Assembly (NCBI RefSeq): GCF_004212215.1
Contig: NZ_QVFV01000011.1
Span: 60,632-104,175 of the forward strand
Source of the DNA: Leptolyngbya iicbica LK
GTDB taxonomy: Bacteria; Cyanobacteriota; Cyanobacteriia; Phormidesmidales; Phormidesmidaceae
Direction of reading: 5' to 3'
DNA: 43,544 bases
Shown: piece after piece, positions 8,727 through 19,318 of the stretch
How the letters are laid out: every line of letters begins with the position of its first letter
Position numbering within the stretch: position 1 is the first letter of the stretch
The notes under the pieces: generated by a model
The model's database searches: none
What the model saw: only the letters and a program-made list of their open reading frames with translations
Told to the model about the DNA's origin: nothing
Position numbers and translations under genes: made by a program

Positions 8727-9173
8727 ATGAAACGCGCGATCGCTTTAGCGAGTTGGCTGTTGCTGATGGTGACCGTGGTGCTATCGGCGGGGCAGCCTGC
8801 ACTCGCCAACGACTATCGCTCTACGGCTCCTAGCAACGCCGAGGTTTATCTCATTACGCCGCAAGACGGTGCCGTGGTGACGAGCCCATTCGCCGTCAAA
8901 TTTGGCCTCAAAGAGATGGGAGTCGCCCCCGCTGGCATTGACCAAGCGGGCACGGGGCACCATCACCTGCTGATTGACTTGGCCGAATTGCCAAAGTTAG
9001 ACGAAGCCCTGCCCGCGACCGATCACATCAAGCACTTTGGCGGCGGGCAAACTGAAGCGATGCTGACGCTCTCGCCGGGCGAACACACCCTGCAATTGTT
9101 GCTCGCCAACTACGTCCACGTGCCCCACGATCCGCCGGTACTCTCAGACCCGATTACGATCACCGTGAAATAG
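8727..9173 (+). CDS. Secreted DUF4399 protein
   Basis: A 148-residue exported protein. The N-terminus is a typical Sec signal peptide: MKRA, a hydrophobic stretch, and an ALA-N cleavage site about 27 residues in. The mature part (VYLITPQDGAVVTSPFAVKF, GTGHHHLLID, HIKHFGGGQTEA, ANYVHVPHDPPV) matches the DUF4399 beta-sandwich family. The conserved His clusters may bind a metal, but no function is established. The ATG at 8727 is chosen with GGGAATAGG just upstream; a GTG at 8721 is also in frame. Location would be periplasmic or extracellular. Confidence 0.82.
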   Translation: MKRAIALASWLLLMVTVVLSAGQPALANDYRSTAPSNAEVYLITPQDGAVVTSPFAVKFGLKEMGVAPAGIDQAGTGHHHLLIDLAELPKLDEALPATDHIKHFGGGQTEAMLTLSPGEHTLQLLLANYVHVPHDPPVLSDPITITVK

Positions 9174-9254
9174 GTGACTGTAATGCCCTCAGTGCGAAGC
9201 CAGATGACTCTTGGTAGGTCAGTCTTGCGTGTGAGCACGCGATAAGCTTGGGCC

Positions 9255-11354
9255 ATGACGAATCTCACCTGGATTGAAGGGGGCACCCGCAGCGGCAAGA
9301 CGGGCCGATTGCTGGAGCATTTAACCACTGTGGCCGTTGCCTCGTCTGCGACCCTGCCGCCGGGAGCAGTTTATCTGTTATTTGCGGCCAATGGCGATAC
9401 CCGCCTGACGCTCACCGATCGCCTGGCCGATGCGGTACCTGCAGCCTTGCCGATCACCACAGCGACGCCTGCTGGCTTTATTCAAAACGAGGTCACTTTA
9501 TTCTGGCCAGTTTTGGTAGAAGCCCTGGATCTGAGTCCGCAGTTTCCGATGAAGCTGCGCCCCGAAAATGAGCAAGAATTGGCGACTCAACTTTGGCGGC
9601 AGGCTCTAGACGAAGGGAAGTTGGAAGTGCCCGGCTGGACGGAAACGCAAATCGTGCGGCGATCGCTCGACTTTTTGCAATTGGCAGCGGCGGGGGGCAT
9701 TCCTGCGGCCGATTTGCCCACCCTGCTGGCAGACGGCATGCCCAGGGGCACCGCCACGTTGGAAGTTTGGGGCGCGATCGCTGAGGCCGTGATGCATTGG
9801 CGTGATTGGTGTCTGCGTCATGGCTTTTTAACCTATGGCATCGCCACAGAATTGTACGGGCAACATTTACTGCCCCATCCGCTTTATCAAGAGAAATTTC
9901 CGCAGCGGTTTGGCGGACTGTTTGCCGACGATTGGGATGAATATCCCGGCATTTTTGCCGATCTCTTGCGTTATGGCGATCGTTGGGGCTTGCCCACTGC
10001 CGTCACCTGGAATCCCCATGGCCAAGTCAGAGTCGGCGTCGGGGCGGATCCGGCGGCGACCTTTGACTTGCGAGCGATCGCCACTGTGGAAATCTTGCCT
10101 GACACAGCCCCCGATGCCCTGGCGGCCACTTGGGCGACCGCCGTGGTTGAAACGGTACTAAACCCCGTCGCGACGCCCCAACCAGTTGAAGCGGTCAACC
10201 TGATTCAAGCCACTTCACGGGGAGAACTGCTACGCCAAACTGCCGAAGCGATCGCCCATACCATTCACCATGAGGCGGTGCCCCCCGGAGAGATTGCGGT
10301 GATTGGCCCCGGTTTTGACGCGATCGCCCGCTATACCCTGGCCGAAATCTTACAAAAGCAAGGCATTCCAGTCGCGTCGCTCAACGACCAGCGCCCCCTA
10401 GTGAGTACGCCCTTAGTGCGATCGGTGTTGACCTTACTGCCCTTTGTTTATCCCGGTTTAGGAAGACACTTAACCACCGACGCCGTCGCCGAAATGCTGG
10501 TGGTGCTCAGCCAATCGCCCACGGGCAACCCTCAGCGCTCTTGGTTTGAGCGCGTGCAAATTGATCCCGTACGGGCCGAGCTCATCGTGGATCACTGCTT
10601 TCAGCCCGATCCCGAACAGCCACAACTGTTAGACGTGACCGAATTTCCTCGATGGGATCGCCTCGGCTATCAAGCCACCGATGCCTACAACGCCATTCGC
10701 CAGTGGATTGCGCAGCAGCAGCAAGCCCGCCAGCAGCGGCTGATCACCAGTCCCGTCAACCTGATTGATCGGGCCATTCAAGAGTTTCTCTGGCGGGGCA
10801 ACTATCTCCCCTATGACCAACTCGCCGCCCTCCGCGAACTGATGGAAACCGCCCAACATTTTTGGGAAGTGCAAGGACGACTCCGCCAACGCCAGCAGCT
10901 CAGTGGTGACAGCTTAGAGACATCGCGATCGCCCGTGGCGCGATTTTTGCAGTTACTCCAGCAGGGCATTGTGACGGCTAATCCCTACCCCGTCAGGTCG
11001 CTAGAGCCCGACCAACAGGGCGTTACCCTATCCACCGTCTTTCAATATCGATCGCAGCGCTTGCAGCACCGTCGACAGTATTGGCTCGATGCGAGCTCAC
11101 CCCGCTGGCTCACCGGCACCGATGAGCTATTTGGCTATGCCGCTTTTCTGCAAGATTGGAACGGCCAACCAATGACCGTCGACTTTGTCGAGCACAGCCA
11201 TGAAGCCCGCCTTGAGCGAATTTTGCGAGACTTACTCGGTCGAACCACTGAGCGGGTCATCCTCTGCCACAGCGACCTAGCGGTGAACGGTCAGGAGCAG
11301 ACTGGGCCACTGTTAGCCTTAGTTGACCTAGCTGAGCCGTTATCCCTCGATTAA
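9255..11354 (+). CDS. SF1 helicase-like protein (UvrD/AddB type)
   Basis: A 699-residue protein with remnants of superfamily-1 helicase motifs. Walker A is GGTRSGKT (residues 9-16). A motif II-like acidic segment is FADDWDEYP (about 224-232). A motif IV-like region is QGIPVASLNDQRPLVSTPLV, and the C-terminal CHSDLAVNGQEQTGPLLALV occupies the place of motif VI. The organisation resembles AddB or RecB-like subunits, but no PD-(D/E)XK nuclease domain or Cys cluster is visible. Related cyanobacterial proteins tend to be annotated vaguely as recombinase family. A role in recombination or repair is likely but unproven. The start is the ATG at 9255; transcription is probably independent, with an 81-base gap upstream. 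Confidence 0.65.
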   Translation: MTNLTWIEGGTRSGKTGRLLEHLTTVAVASSATLPPGAVYLLFAANGDTRLTLTDRLADAVPAALPITTATPAGFIQNEVTLFWPVLVEALDLSPQFPMKLRPENEQELATQLWRQALDEGKLEVPGWTETQIVRRSLDFLQLAAAGGIPAADLPTLLADGMPRGTATLEVWGAIAEAVMHWRDWCLRHGFLTYGIATELYGQHLLPHPLYQEKFPQRFGGLFADDWDEYPGIFADLLRYGDRWGLPTAVTWNPHGQVRVGVGADPAATFDLRAIATVEILPDTAPDALAATWATAVVETVLNPVATPQPVEAVNLIQATSRGELLRQTAEAIAHTIHHEAVPPGEIAVIGPGFDAIARYTLAEILQKQGIPVASLNDQRPLVSTPLVRSVLTLLPFVYPGLGRHLTTDAVAEMLVVLSQSPTGNPQRSWFERVQIDPVRAELIVDHCFQPDPEQPQLLDVTEFPRWDRLGYQATDAYNAIRQWIAQQQQARQQRLITSPVNLIDRAIQEFLWRGNYLPYDQLAALRELMETAQHFWEVQGRLRQRQQLSGDSLETSRSPVARFLQLLQQGIVTANPYPVRSLEPDQQGVTLSTVFQYRSQRLQHRRQYWLDASSPRWLTGTDELFGYAAFLQDWNGQPMTVDFVEHSHEARLERILRDLLGRTTERVILCHSDLAVNGQEQTGPLLALVDLAEPLSLD

Positions 11355-11714
11355 GCTTGGCAGCGATTCGCCCAAGCGACGCTGCGCGATCGCAGCCACT
11401 TCTCTCAGGAGCCCCCTTCAACAACGCCATGCAACAAGTTTCAAGCTGGCCACCCATTACCGCAACCAGCGCTAGACCCAATGAGTCAAACTGATGTGGC
11501 ATCAACCGGCACTTGCCCCGCCAACACTTTACAGTCGCCCGTCTTCGCCCTTGTTCATGGGCGATCGCCAGCGCCACACCCCAAAATCCCGACTTGGTCA
11601 GCGATTCGCGGAGAGGCTTATCGAAGGTTTAGATTTGCTTTACAATCTGTCCAATACTTCCGTGGTGTCAGCCTCGCTTCGTCTCCATCCATCCAGTAGA
11701 GAAAAATAACCGTT
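11355..11714. other. 360-base spacer with a weak promoter for the GH57 gene
   Basis: No convincing gene. A possible promoter for the downstream GH57 gene has -10 TACAAT (11641-11646) and a poor -35 TTATCG (11618-11623) at 17-base spacing. Short open frames of about 70 codons here have no ribosome site and no recognisable protein character. Confidence 0.35.
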
Positions 11715-13304
11715 ATGAGTATCGGATATCTCGCCCTTGTTCTGCACGCCCACTTACCATTTGTGCGCCACCCAGAAAGCGACTTCGTACTGGAAGAGGA
11801 GTGGCTGTTTGAGGCCATCACCGAGACTTACGTGCCGCTCATCACCATGTTTGAGGGCCTCAAGCGGGATGGCGTTGACTTCAAGCTGACCATGAGCATG
11901 ACGCCGCCGCTGGTGTCGATGTTACGCGACCCGCTGCTGCAAGACCGCTATGACGAGCACCTCAGCAAGCTCGAAGAACTGATCGAGATGGAAGTGGAGC
12001 GTAACGAGCATAACGGTCACCTGCGCTACTTGGCCGAGCACTACGCTGAAGAATTTAGCCACGTTCGTGAAATCTGGGAAAAGTACGATCGCGATCTCAT
12101 CAAAGCTTTCAAGCAATACCAGGACAGCAATAACTTAGAAATCATCACCTGCGGCGCGACCCATGGTTATCTGCCGCTGATGAAGATGTATCCCGAAGCG
12201 GTGTGGGCGCAAGTGAAAGTGGCCGTGGAGAGCTACGCCGAGCACTTCGATCGCCCCCCCAACGGCATTTGGCTGCCAGAATGCGCTTACTACGAAGGTG
12301 TCGAGCGGATGCTGGCCGATGCTGGCCTACGCTACTTCTTAACCGACGGTCACGGTATTTTGTACGCGCGTCCTCGACCTCGGTTTGGCTCCTATGCGCC
12401 GATTTACACGGAAACTGGGGTGGCAGCTTTTGGGCGCGATCATGAATCCTCACAGCAGGTGTGGTCATCCCAAGTGGGTTATCCTGGCGCGGCAGAATAT
12501 CGCGAGTTTTACCGTGACCTGGGCTGGGATGCCGAGTATGAATATATCAAGCCCTATGTGATGCCCAACGGCCAGCGCAAAAATGTGGGCATCAAGTATC
12601 ACAAGATCACGGGTAAGGGACTCGGCTTATCTGATAAGGATTGGTACGACCCCTACTGGGCACGGGAAAAAGCAGCCGAGCACGCCGCCAACTTCATGTT
12701 CAACAGAGAGCGACAGGTCGAGCATTTGCACGGCATCATGCAGCGTCCTCCGGTCATTGTGTCGCCCTACGACGCCGAGCTGTTTGGTCACTGGTGGTAC
12801 GAGGGGCCGTGGTTCCTCGACTATCTCTTCCGCAAGACCTGGTTTGACCAGGGCACTTACGAGATGACGCACCTGGCCGATTATCTGCGCGATAATCCCA
12901 CTCAGCAGGTGGCGAAGCCCTCCCAGTCCAGTTGGGGCTATAAGGGCTTCCATGAATACTGGCTCAATGAAACGAATTCCTGGATTTATCCCCACTTGCA
13001 TAAAGCGGCGGAACGGATGATTGATCTGGCTAAGCGGGAACCGGCGGATGACCTGGAATGGCGGGCTCTGAACCAAGCGGCACGAGAACTCCTGCTGGCG
13101 CAATCGTCGGACTGGGCCTTCATCATGCGGACGGGGACGATGGTGCCCTATGCCGTGCGGCGGACGCGATCTCACCTCTCTCGCTTTACCAAGCTCTGGG
13201 AAGACATTAATGAGGGCAAAGTCGATTCAGGCTGGCTGGTGAAGTTAGAAGCGATCGACAATATCTTCCCCAATATCAATTACCGCGTTTATCGATCGCT
13301 CTAA
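11715..13304 (+). CDS. GH57 1,4-alpha-glucan branching enzyme
   Basis: A 529-residue cytoplasmic enzyme of glycoside hydrolase family 57 with the DUF1957 C-terminal region. It would form alpha-1,6 branches in glycogen. The N-terminal GH57 motif is LVLHAHLPFVRHP. The nucleophile motif WLPECAYYEGV places the Glu at residue 189, and SPYDAELFGHWWYEGP places the acid/base Asp at residue 353; these correspond closely to the catalytic pair I recall for the Thermus enzyme (E184, D353). Length is normal for the family. Cyanobacteria also carry a GH13 branching enzyme, so this is probably an additional form. No other glycogen gene is adjacent. The start ATG at 11715 precedes the family-typical MSIGYLALVLHAHLPF; no strong ribosome site is visible. 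Confidence 0.9.
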   Translation: MSIGYLALVLHAHLPFVRHPESDFVLEEEWLFEAITETYVPLITMFEGLKRDGVDFKLTMSMTPPLVSMLRDPLLQDRYDEHLSKLEELIEMEVERNEHNGHLRYLAEHYAEEFSHVREIWEKYDRDLIKAFKQYQDSNNLEIITCGATHGYLPLMKMYPEAVWAQVKVAVESYAEHFDRPPNGIWLPECAYYEGVERMLADAGLRYFLTDGHGILYARPRPRFGSYAPIYTETGVAAFGRDHESSQQVWSSQVGYPGAAEYREFYRDLGWDAEYEYIKPYVMPNGQRKNVGIKYHKITGKGLGLSDKDWYDPYWAREKAAEHAANFMFNRERQVEHLHGIMQRPPVIVSPYDAELFGHWWYEGPWFLDYLFRKTWFDQGTYEMTHLADYLRDNPTQQVAKPSQSSWGYKGFHEYWLNETNSWIYPHLHKAAERMIDLAKREPADDLEWRALNQAARELLLAQSSDWAFIMRTGTMVPYAVRRTRSHLSRFTKLWEDINEGKVDSGWLVKLEAIDNIFPNINYRVYRSL

Positions 13305-13390
13305 ATGCCTCGACTGGAAGGAAAACCCGGTGATTCAAAAACCTCTAGACCGCACTGAGAGGGGATTGCTGATCGCATCCTTAGTTGTTG

Positions 13391-13411
13391 GGGTTGGGCA
13401 TTGCTCAACCC
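13391..13411. terminator. Hairpin between convergent GH57 and GHL10 genes
   Basis: GGGTTG (13391-13396) pairs with CAACCC (13406-13411), and the loop is itself partly self-complementary. It sits midway between two genes that end toward each other (13304 and 13485), as expected of a bidirectional terminator. No T tract is present. Confidence 0.4.
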
Positions 13412-13484
13412 ATAAAGCTCCTTGCCGAGTCTGGAGAGGTTCTTTCAGCGCATCGCCCTCAGCTCATAGGGCATTGTCAGTGAA

Positions 13485-15572
13485 CTATCTCTGCGCGCCA
13501 TAAGCGAGAAAGCGGTTGATCGCCTCCAGGCGATTTTTCCAGGTGCCCAGTCGATACTCAGGGGTCGTAGTGATATCTAGGGTGAGCCCAGCCCCAATAC
13601 TCCTTTGCAGCGCTTGAACCTGTAGTTGCACAGCCGCCGCTGTGGCCGCGTCGGGGTTGTTGGCCAAGGCATCTAGACTCGCGCCGACGGCGTTCACCTC
13701 CATCACCCAGCGTTCTGCCAGACGCGGTTGCAGGGTGATGAGCCCATTGGTCAACAGCCAATTCCATTCCCGTTGCAGCGCTTGGTAGCGTTCTGAGGCA
13801 GTAGCGTAGGGAGTTTTTTGCGGGATGAGACTTTCGTGTTGCCCCTGAGTGGTGTTGAGAATGCCTTGCAGGCGGCGATCGAGGTTATCAGTGGCAAAGA
13901 GGGCATACCCTGTAGCGGGCATATCCCGCAGGGTCTGCAATTGGTCAATCATGACGGGCACCGGCATATTCAACAGGCGCAGTCCCGGAATCACCAGTGT
14001 CGAATCATAACTCTGGTCCACCACCCACGGCGTAATCAATTCAGAAAAGCGGTTGGCGTCTTGGGCATAACTCATCAGCACGATCCAATCGACGAGTCCC
14101 TCTTCGGCCCAGGTATTCCAGTCTTGTTGGATTTTGAGCAGGCGCTCTTCCTCCGACATGGCAAAAACGGCCACCGAGAGGGTGATGTCGGGACGCTCGC
14201 GGCGCACCAACTCCGAGGTTTCGGCGACAAAGCTGGTAACTTGCTCAATGCGAAAGTCATTCCAGGCTTGCCAGAGATCATGGAGGCGATCGCGCTCTCC
14301 CCGAGGCAGCCAGGGATCTACCAGGGGAGTGAGATAGATCGGGTCAACCCCGGTTTGGCGGCGAAAGGCCTGGCGGGCAGCGGTGCCATAGCCGTAGGTG
14401 CGCTCATCCGATGGATCTTGAAACGGATAGCGAATGTAATCGAGTTGCAGGCCATCCACATCGTAGTTGGTGATGATCTCCGCCTCTAGCCGCAACAAAT
14501 AATCCCGCAGTTCCCGATTAGCGGGGTCGTAAAACGGTTTGGTCTGCCCCAGGGGAATCGGGCTCCCGGCTTGGTCATAGCCTACCCAATCAGGGTTGGC
14601 GGTCAGCGACGGCCCCAAGAACTCATCCGATTGCGCCAGAATCGCATTGTGTCGTAAGTTGCCCGCCGCAAAGATCCAGAGCCAGGCATGCAGATCCATA
14701 TTGCGCTCATGGGCCAGTTCCACCGCATCAGCGAGGGGATCCCACCCTTGGGTCAGAGGATTTTGCTGCGGGGCGACCTGACTGGGATAAATCGGGAAGC
14801 CTGCGTTCAGCGTTTCGAGAAAGACGGTGTTAATGCCCGCCGTTTGCATGTTGTCGAAGAGCCGGGCCAAGCCAGCGCGGGAACCAGCCCGCACAATGCT
14901 GCCGCGATCGAGCCACATGGCCCGAATTTCGGTTTGGGCAAAGGGACGATCGAGGGGAAATTCGTCCCACAGGGCATCGCGCACGTCGAGCCAGCGGCGA
15001 CGGGCCTCACCATAGGCTTCGGTAGCGAGCAAATCGGGCCAGTCTTGCTTGAGCTGGCTGGCGGCTTCGAGGGCGGGAGTGCTGACGACGGCGAGCTCAG
15101 TACTCGCAGGGCGTGATTTATTTTCAGTTGTGGCAACCGATTCCCCCGCTTCGGGCAGGCGCACCTCGACCGGCTGGCTCGCAGCGTTGGCGGCAAAGAG
15201 GGCACTCTCGTAGCGCCCCACCAGGCTATCGAGTTCCTTTTCCATACGGATGCCGAAAAAGTAAGAAATTGGGGCATCGCCAGGACGCACGAGGAGCCCC
15301 GGTGGGGCAATCTGGTCGGCAGGGTCGCGAGACTCACCGTTTAAATCGCGAGACGGAAAATCGGGCAGCGTGGCGGGGTCAAGATCTTGGGGAATGCCGA
15401 GGCGAGTGCGGTTTTGAGCGATCGTGCGATCGCTGAACCAAGGAGCCGTCATTGCTGCGGATGGCGACTCTGGAGGCGTCATGGCACTCCTCGCCGGAAC
15501 TGCATTGACCAGCAGCCAGCTTATGACCACCCCAGACAGACACCACCCGCCCAATTTTGCCAACTTACGCAT
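13485..15572 (-). CDS. Secreted GHL10-type glycoside hydrolase
   Basis: A 695-residue exported protein. An N-terminal signal sequence is clear (MRKLAKLGGWCLSGVVISWL, then ARSA). About 180 residues of low-complexity linker precede the catalytic region. The GHL10 (DUF187-like) barrel begins at IRAMWLDRGSIVRAG and continues with NTVFLETLNAGFPIYPS, DLHAWLWIFAAG, DGLQLDYIRYPF and IVLMSYAQD, which are the characteristic strands of this TIM-barrel family. Substrate is unknown; members are thought to act on cell-wall or extracellular polysaccharide. The start ATG at 15572 opens directly into the signal peptide. It lies downstream of, and on the same strand as, the truncated ATPase block, separated by a hairpin element. 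Confidence 0.85.
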   Translation of the reverse strand: MRKLAKLGGWCLSGVVISWLLVNAVPARSAMTPPESPSAAMTAPWFSDRTIAQNRTRLGIPQDLDPATLPDFPSRDLNGESRDPADQIAPPGLLVRPGDAPISYFFGIRMEKELDSLVGRYESALFAANAASQPVEVRLPEAGESVATTENKSRPASTELAVVSTPALEAASQLKQDWPDLLATEAYGEARRRWLDVRDALWDEFPLDRPFAQTEIRAMWLDRGSIVRAGSRAGLARLFDNMQTAGINTVFLETLNAGFPIYPSQVAPQQNPLTQGWDPLADAVELAHERNMDLHAWLWIFAAGNLRHNAILAQSDEFLGPSLTANPDWVGYDQAGSPIPLGQTKPFYDPANRELRDYLLRLEAEIITNYDVDGLQLDYIRYPFQDPSDERTYGYGTAARQAFRRQTGVDPIYLTPLVDPWLPRGERDRLHDLWQAWNDFRIEQVTSFVAETSELVRRERPDITLSVAVFAMSEEERLLKIQQDWNTWAEEGLVDWIVLMSYAQDANRFSELITPWVVDQSYDSTLVIPGLRLLNMPVPVMIDQLQTLRDMPATGYALFATDNLDRRLQGILNTTQGQHESLIPQKTPYATASERYQALQREWNWLLTNGLITLQPRLAERWVMEVNAVGASLDALANNPDAATAAAVQLQVQALQRSIGAGLTLDITTTPEYRLGTWKNRLEAINRFLAYGAQR

Positions 15573-15887
15573 AGATTCAGCGCCTCTTAACAGCCATTTC
15601 CGTCGGTCAACCTAGCTAGCCACGTGCGATCGTTCAGGAACAATTTTTCTCATCACATTTAATCGCTAATTCACCAAATGAGACGACACAGTCGCTAAAG
15701 AATTTGCTGTTTTTATTTACAGACGATCAGAGCGATTCCCCGACAAATCTCGGCGATTGTCTGGAAATCGCTGTCAAATACCGTATTCCAGGGGTCAGGT
15801 CCCTTTGGGTAAGCCCAGTAAAACGCCTCGATGAACTCACAAGGGACCTGACCCCTGGGTAGTTCATTGAGCTGACCGCTGAGCAAC
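15573..15887. other. 315-base spacer after the truncated ATPase operon
   Basis: It contains the hairpin element at 15788-15858 and no intact gene. A minus-strand frame starts with an ATG that overlaps the atpQ stop codon (ATGA, 15888-15891) and runs to 15727, passing straight through the hairpin element. This is where atpR would be expected, but the encoded sequence has no membrane helices. The rest should include the GHL10 promoter; no consensus boxes are evident. Confidence 0.45.
15788..15858. repeat. Long hairpin element, copy 1
   Basis: CCAGGGGTCAGGTCCCTT (15788-15805) and AAGGGACCTGACCCCTGG (15841-15858) form a perfect 18-bp stem around a 35-base loop. The 14-base core GGGGTCAGGTCCCT (15791-15804) aligns with cores at 18214 and 34822 as GGxxxCxGGTCCCT. 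It sits 30 bases beyond the atpQ stop codon, where the operon breaks off. Confidence 0.8.
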
Positions 15888-16217
15888 TCATTTGCCCCGA
15901 TGGGTCATATCGATCCACACCCAGGCGTTGAGGCAGCCCAGAACAACTCCGGCAAAGAGCAACATTAGCGTCCAAGAATATTGGCTGGGCCAATTGTGAT
16001 CGATCCACACCCCGATCGCAATGCCAATGAGCGTGGGTAAGGCCACCGACCACCCCACCACGCCAAACACGCTCAGACCATAGAAGGGGTGCTGTTTTTC
16101 GCGCTGGGCTCGACGGCGACGTTGGAGCTGGCGGTGTAACCGTAGTCGAAACTCGGCTTGATGAGCGTCAGGCTTTTGGCGCGGCGGGGGCTTTTGAGAT
16201 TGAGGGTCAGAACTCAC
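15888..16217 (-). CDS. atpQ: AtpQ-like (AtpZ/AtpI family) subunit of alternate F-ATPase
   Basis: A 109-residue protein. The first 45 residues are strongly basic and Gln/Arg-rich, followed by two transmembrane helices (about 50-72 and 80-101) joined by the short loop DHNWPSQYS. This matches the AtpZ/AtpI-type small membrane subunit called AtpQ in N-ATPase operons (order atpDCQRBEFAG), thought to assist assembly or ion supply. The start is GTG at 16217 with GGAGGG six bases upstream, and it overlaps atpC by 11 bases, so the two are translationally coupled. It is the last ATPase gene present; atpR and all following genes are missing. Confidence 0.75.
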   Translation of the reverse strand: MSSDPQSQKPPPRQKPDAHQAEFRLRLHRQLQRRRRAQREKQHPFYGLSVFGVVGWSVALPTLIGIAIGVWIDHNWPSQYSWTLMLLFAGVVLGCLNAWVWIDMTHRGK

Positions 16218-16614
16218 GATGGGCCCTCCCGATATTCATCATGCCGCGCATAAAACTTACCTCTAGCCGCGTCAATGCCGTTTGAGTTTGTTTTTGGCGC
16301 TCATTCAACGCCCGAAATTCGTGATCGATAATGTGTTCCAGTTGCTCCAGATCGTCGCTCTGTACTGCTTGCAGCACCGATACCCACACTTGCTCGGCCT
16401 GCTTGACCAAAAGCCCCGTATCAATCGCCACAAATCGGGTCTCCTCGGGCTCCTGATAGTAGAGAATGCCGGGCACGAGGACGGTGACACAATCTATATG
16501 GTTGGGGCACACCACAAACCGCCCCTGCTCGGCATCGGCTCCGAGACGGCTGGCGCACGTTGTGAGCAGCACTCGATGGGGCAAGAGAATGGTCAGGGCA
16601 AAGGTATCAGCCAT
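16207..16614 (-). CDS. atpC: Alternate F1F0 ATPase subunit epsilon
   Basis: A 135-residue epsilon-type subunit. The N-terminal beta-barrel domain is seen in FALTILLPHRVLL, GRFVVCPNHIDCVTVLVPG and RFVAIDTGLLV. A C-terminal helical domain follows (LEQLEHIIDHEFRALNERQ). In F-type ATPases this subunit sits at the foot of the central stalk and can inhibit ATP hydrolysis. The position directly after the beta-subunit gene (3-base gap) and before atpQ (11-base overlap) is the N-ATPase order. The ATG at 16614 has GGAG about nine bases upstream inside the end of atpD. Confidence 0.8.
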   Translation of the reverse strand: MADTFALTILLPHRVLLTTCASRLGADAEQGRFVVCPNHIDCVTVLVPGILYYQEPEETRFVAIDTGLLVKQAEQVWVSVLQAVQSDDLEQLEHIIDHEFRALNERQKQTQTALTRLEVSFMRGMMNIGRAHREF

Positions 16615-16617
16615 GGG

Positions 16618-18436
<1,819 letters not shown>

Positions 18437-19318
18437 GTGGCGGTAAAACCAGAGTGGCTTCGGGTCAAGGCTCCGCAATGGGAGCGAGTCGGCAACGTCA
18501 AATCCTTGCTGCGCGATTTGCAGCTCAACACAGTCTGCGAAGAAGCATCCTGTCCCAACATTGGCGAATGCTTCAACGCGGGAACTGCCACCTTTTTGAT
18601 CATGGGGCCAGCCTGCACCCGCGCCTGCCCCTATTGCGATATTGACTTTGAGAAAAAGCCCCAGGCACTTGACCCGACGGAACCCTGGCGCTTGGCCGAA
18701 GCCGTGAAGCGCATGGGCCTCAACCATGTGGTGATCACCGCCGTGAACCGCGATGATTTGCCCGATGGCGGCGCGTCTCAGTTTGTCCGCTGCATCGAAG
18801 AAGTACGCAAGTTATCCCCCAAGACGACCATCGAAGTCTTGATTCCTGACCTGTGCGGCAACTGGGATGCGCTGGCCGACATTCTAAAAGCGAAGCCCGA
18901 AGTCCTGAATCACAATACGGAAACGGTGCCACGTCTGTATCGGCGGGTACGGCCCCAGGCCAACTACGACCAGTCGCTAGAGCTGTTGCGGCGCACGCGG
19001 GAACTGGCCCCGTGGGTTTACACCAAATCAGGCATTATGGTCGGCTTGGGTGAAACCGATGAAGAAGTGCGGCAGACGATGGCCGATTTGCGACGGGTCG
19101 ATTGCGATATCTTGACCATCGGCCAATATCTGCAACCCAGCGACAAGCACCTGCAGCTACAAGATTTCATTACGCCCGAGCAGTTTGATGCGTGGCGCGT
19201 CATCGGCGAAGAGATGGGCTTTTTGCAGGTGGTGTCGTCGCCCCTTACTCGGAGCTCTTACCACGCCGAGCAGGTGCAGACTTTGATGGCGCAATATCCT
19301 CGAACGGTTCCTGTGTGA
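18437..19318 (+). CDS. lipA: Lipoyl synthase
   Basis: A radical-SAM enzyme of about 294 residues that inserts two sulphur atoms into octanoyl chains on lipoate-dependent proteins (2-oxoacid dehydrogenases, glycine cleavage H protein). The auxiliary-cluster motif [12 protein letters not shown] gives C34, C39 and C45. The radical-SAM motif CTRACPYC gives C60, C64 and C67. The C-terminal RSSYHA supplies the conserved Ser ligand. GTG at 18437 is preferred because the protein then starts [13 protein letters not shown], as in typical family members; ATG codons at 18380 and 18401 are in frame. The last 74 bases overlap the convergent K+ channel gene. Confidence 0.93.
   Translation: MAVKPEWLRVKAPQWERVGNVKSLLRDLQLNTVCEEASCPNIGECFNAGTATFLIMGPACTRACPYCDIDFEKKPQALDPTEPWRLAEAVKRMGLNHVVITAVNRDDLPDGGASQFVRCIEEVRKLSPKTTIEVLIPDLCGNWDALADILKAKPEVLNHNTETVPRLYRRVRPQANYDQSLELLRRTRELAPWVYTKSGIMVGLGETDEEVRQTMADLRRVDCDILTIGQYLQPSDKHLQLQDFITPEQFDAWRVIGEEMGFLQVVSSPLTRSSYHAEQVQTLMAQYPRTVPV

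Noticed and set aside
13818-14489. 223-codon plus-strand frame
   Set aside because: It is antisense to the GHL10 catalytic region, which has clear family motifs.
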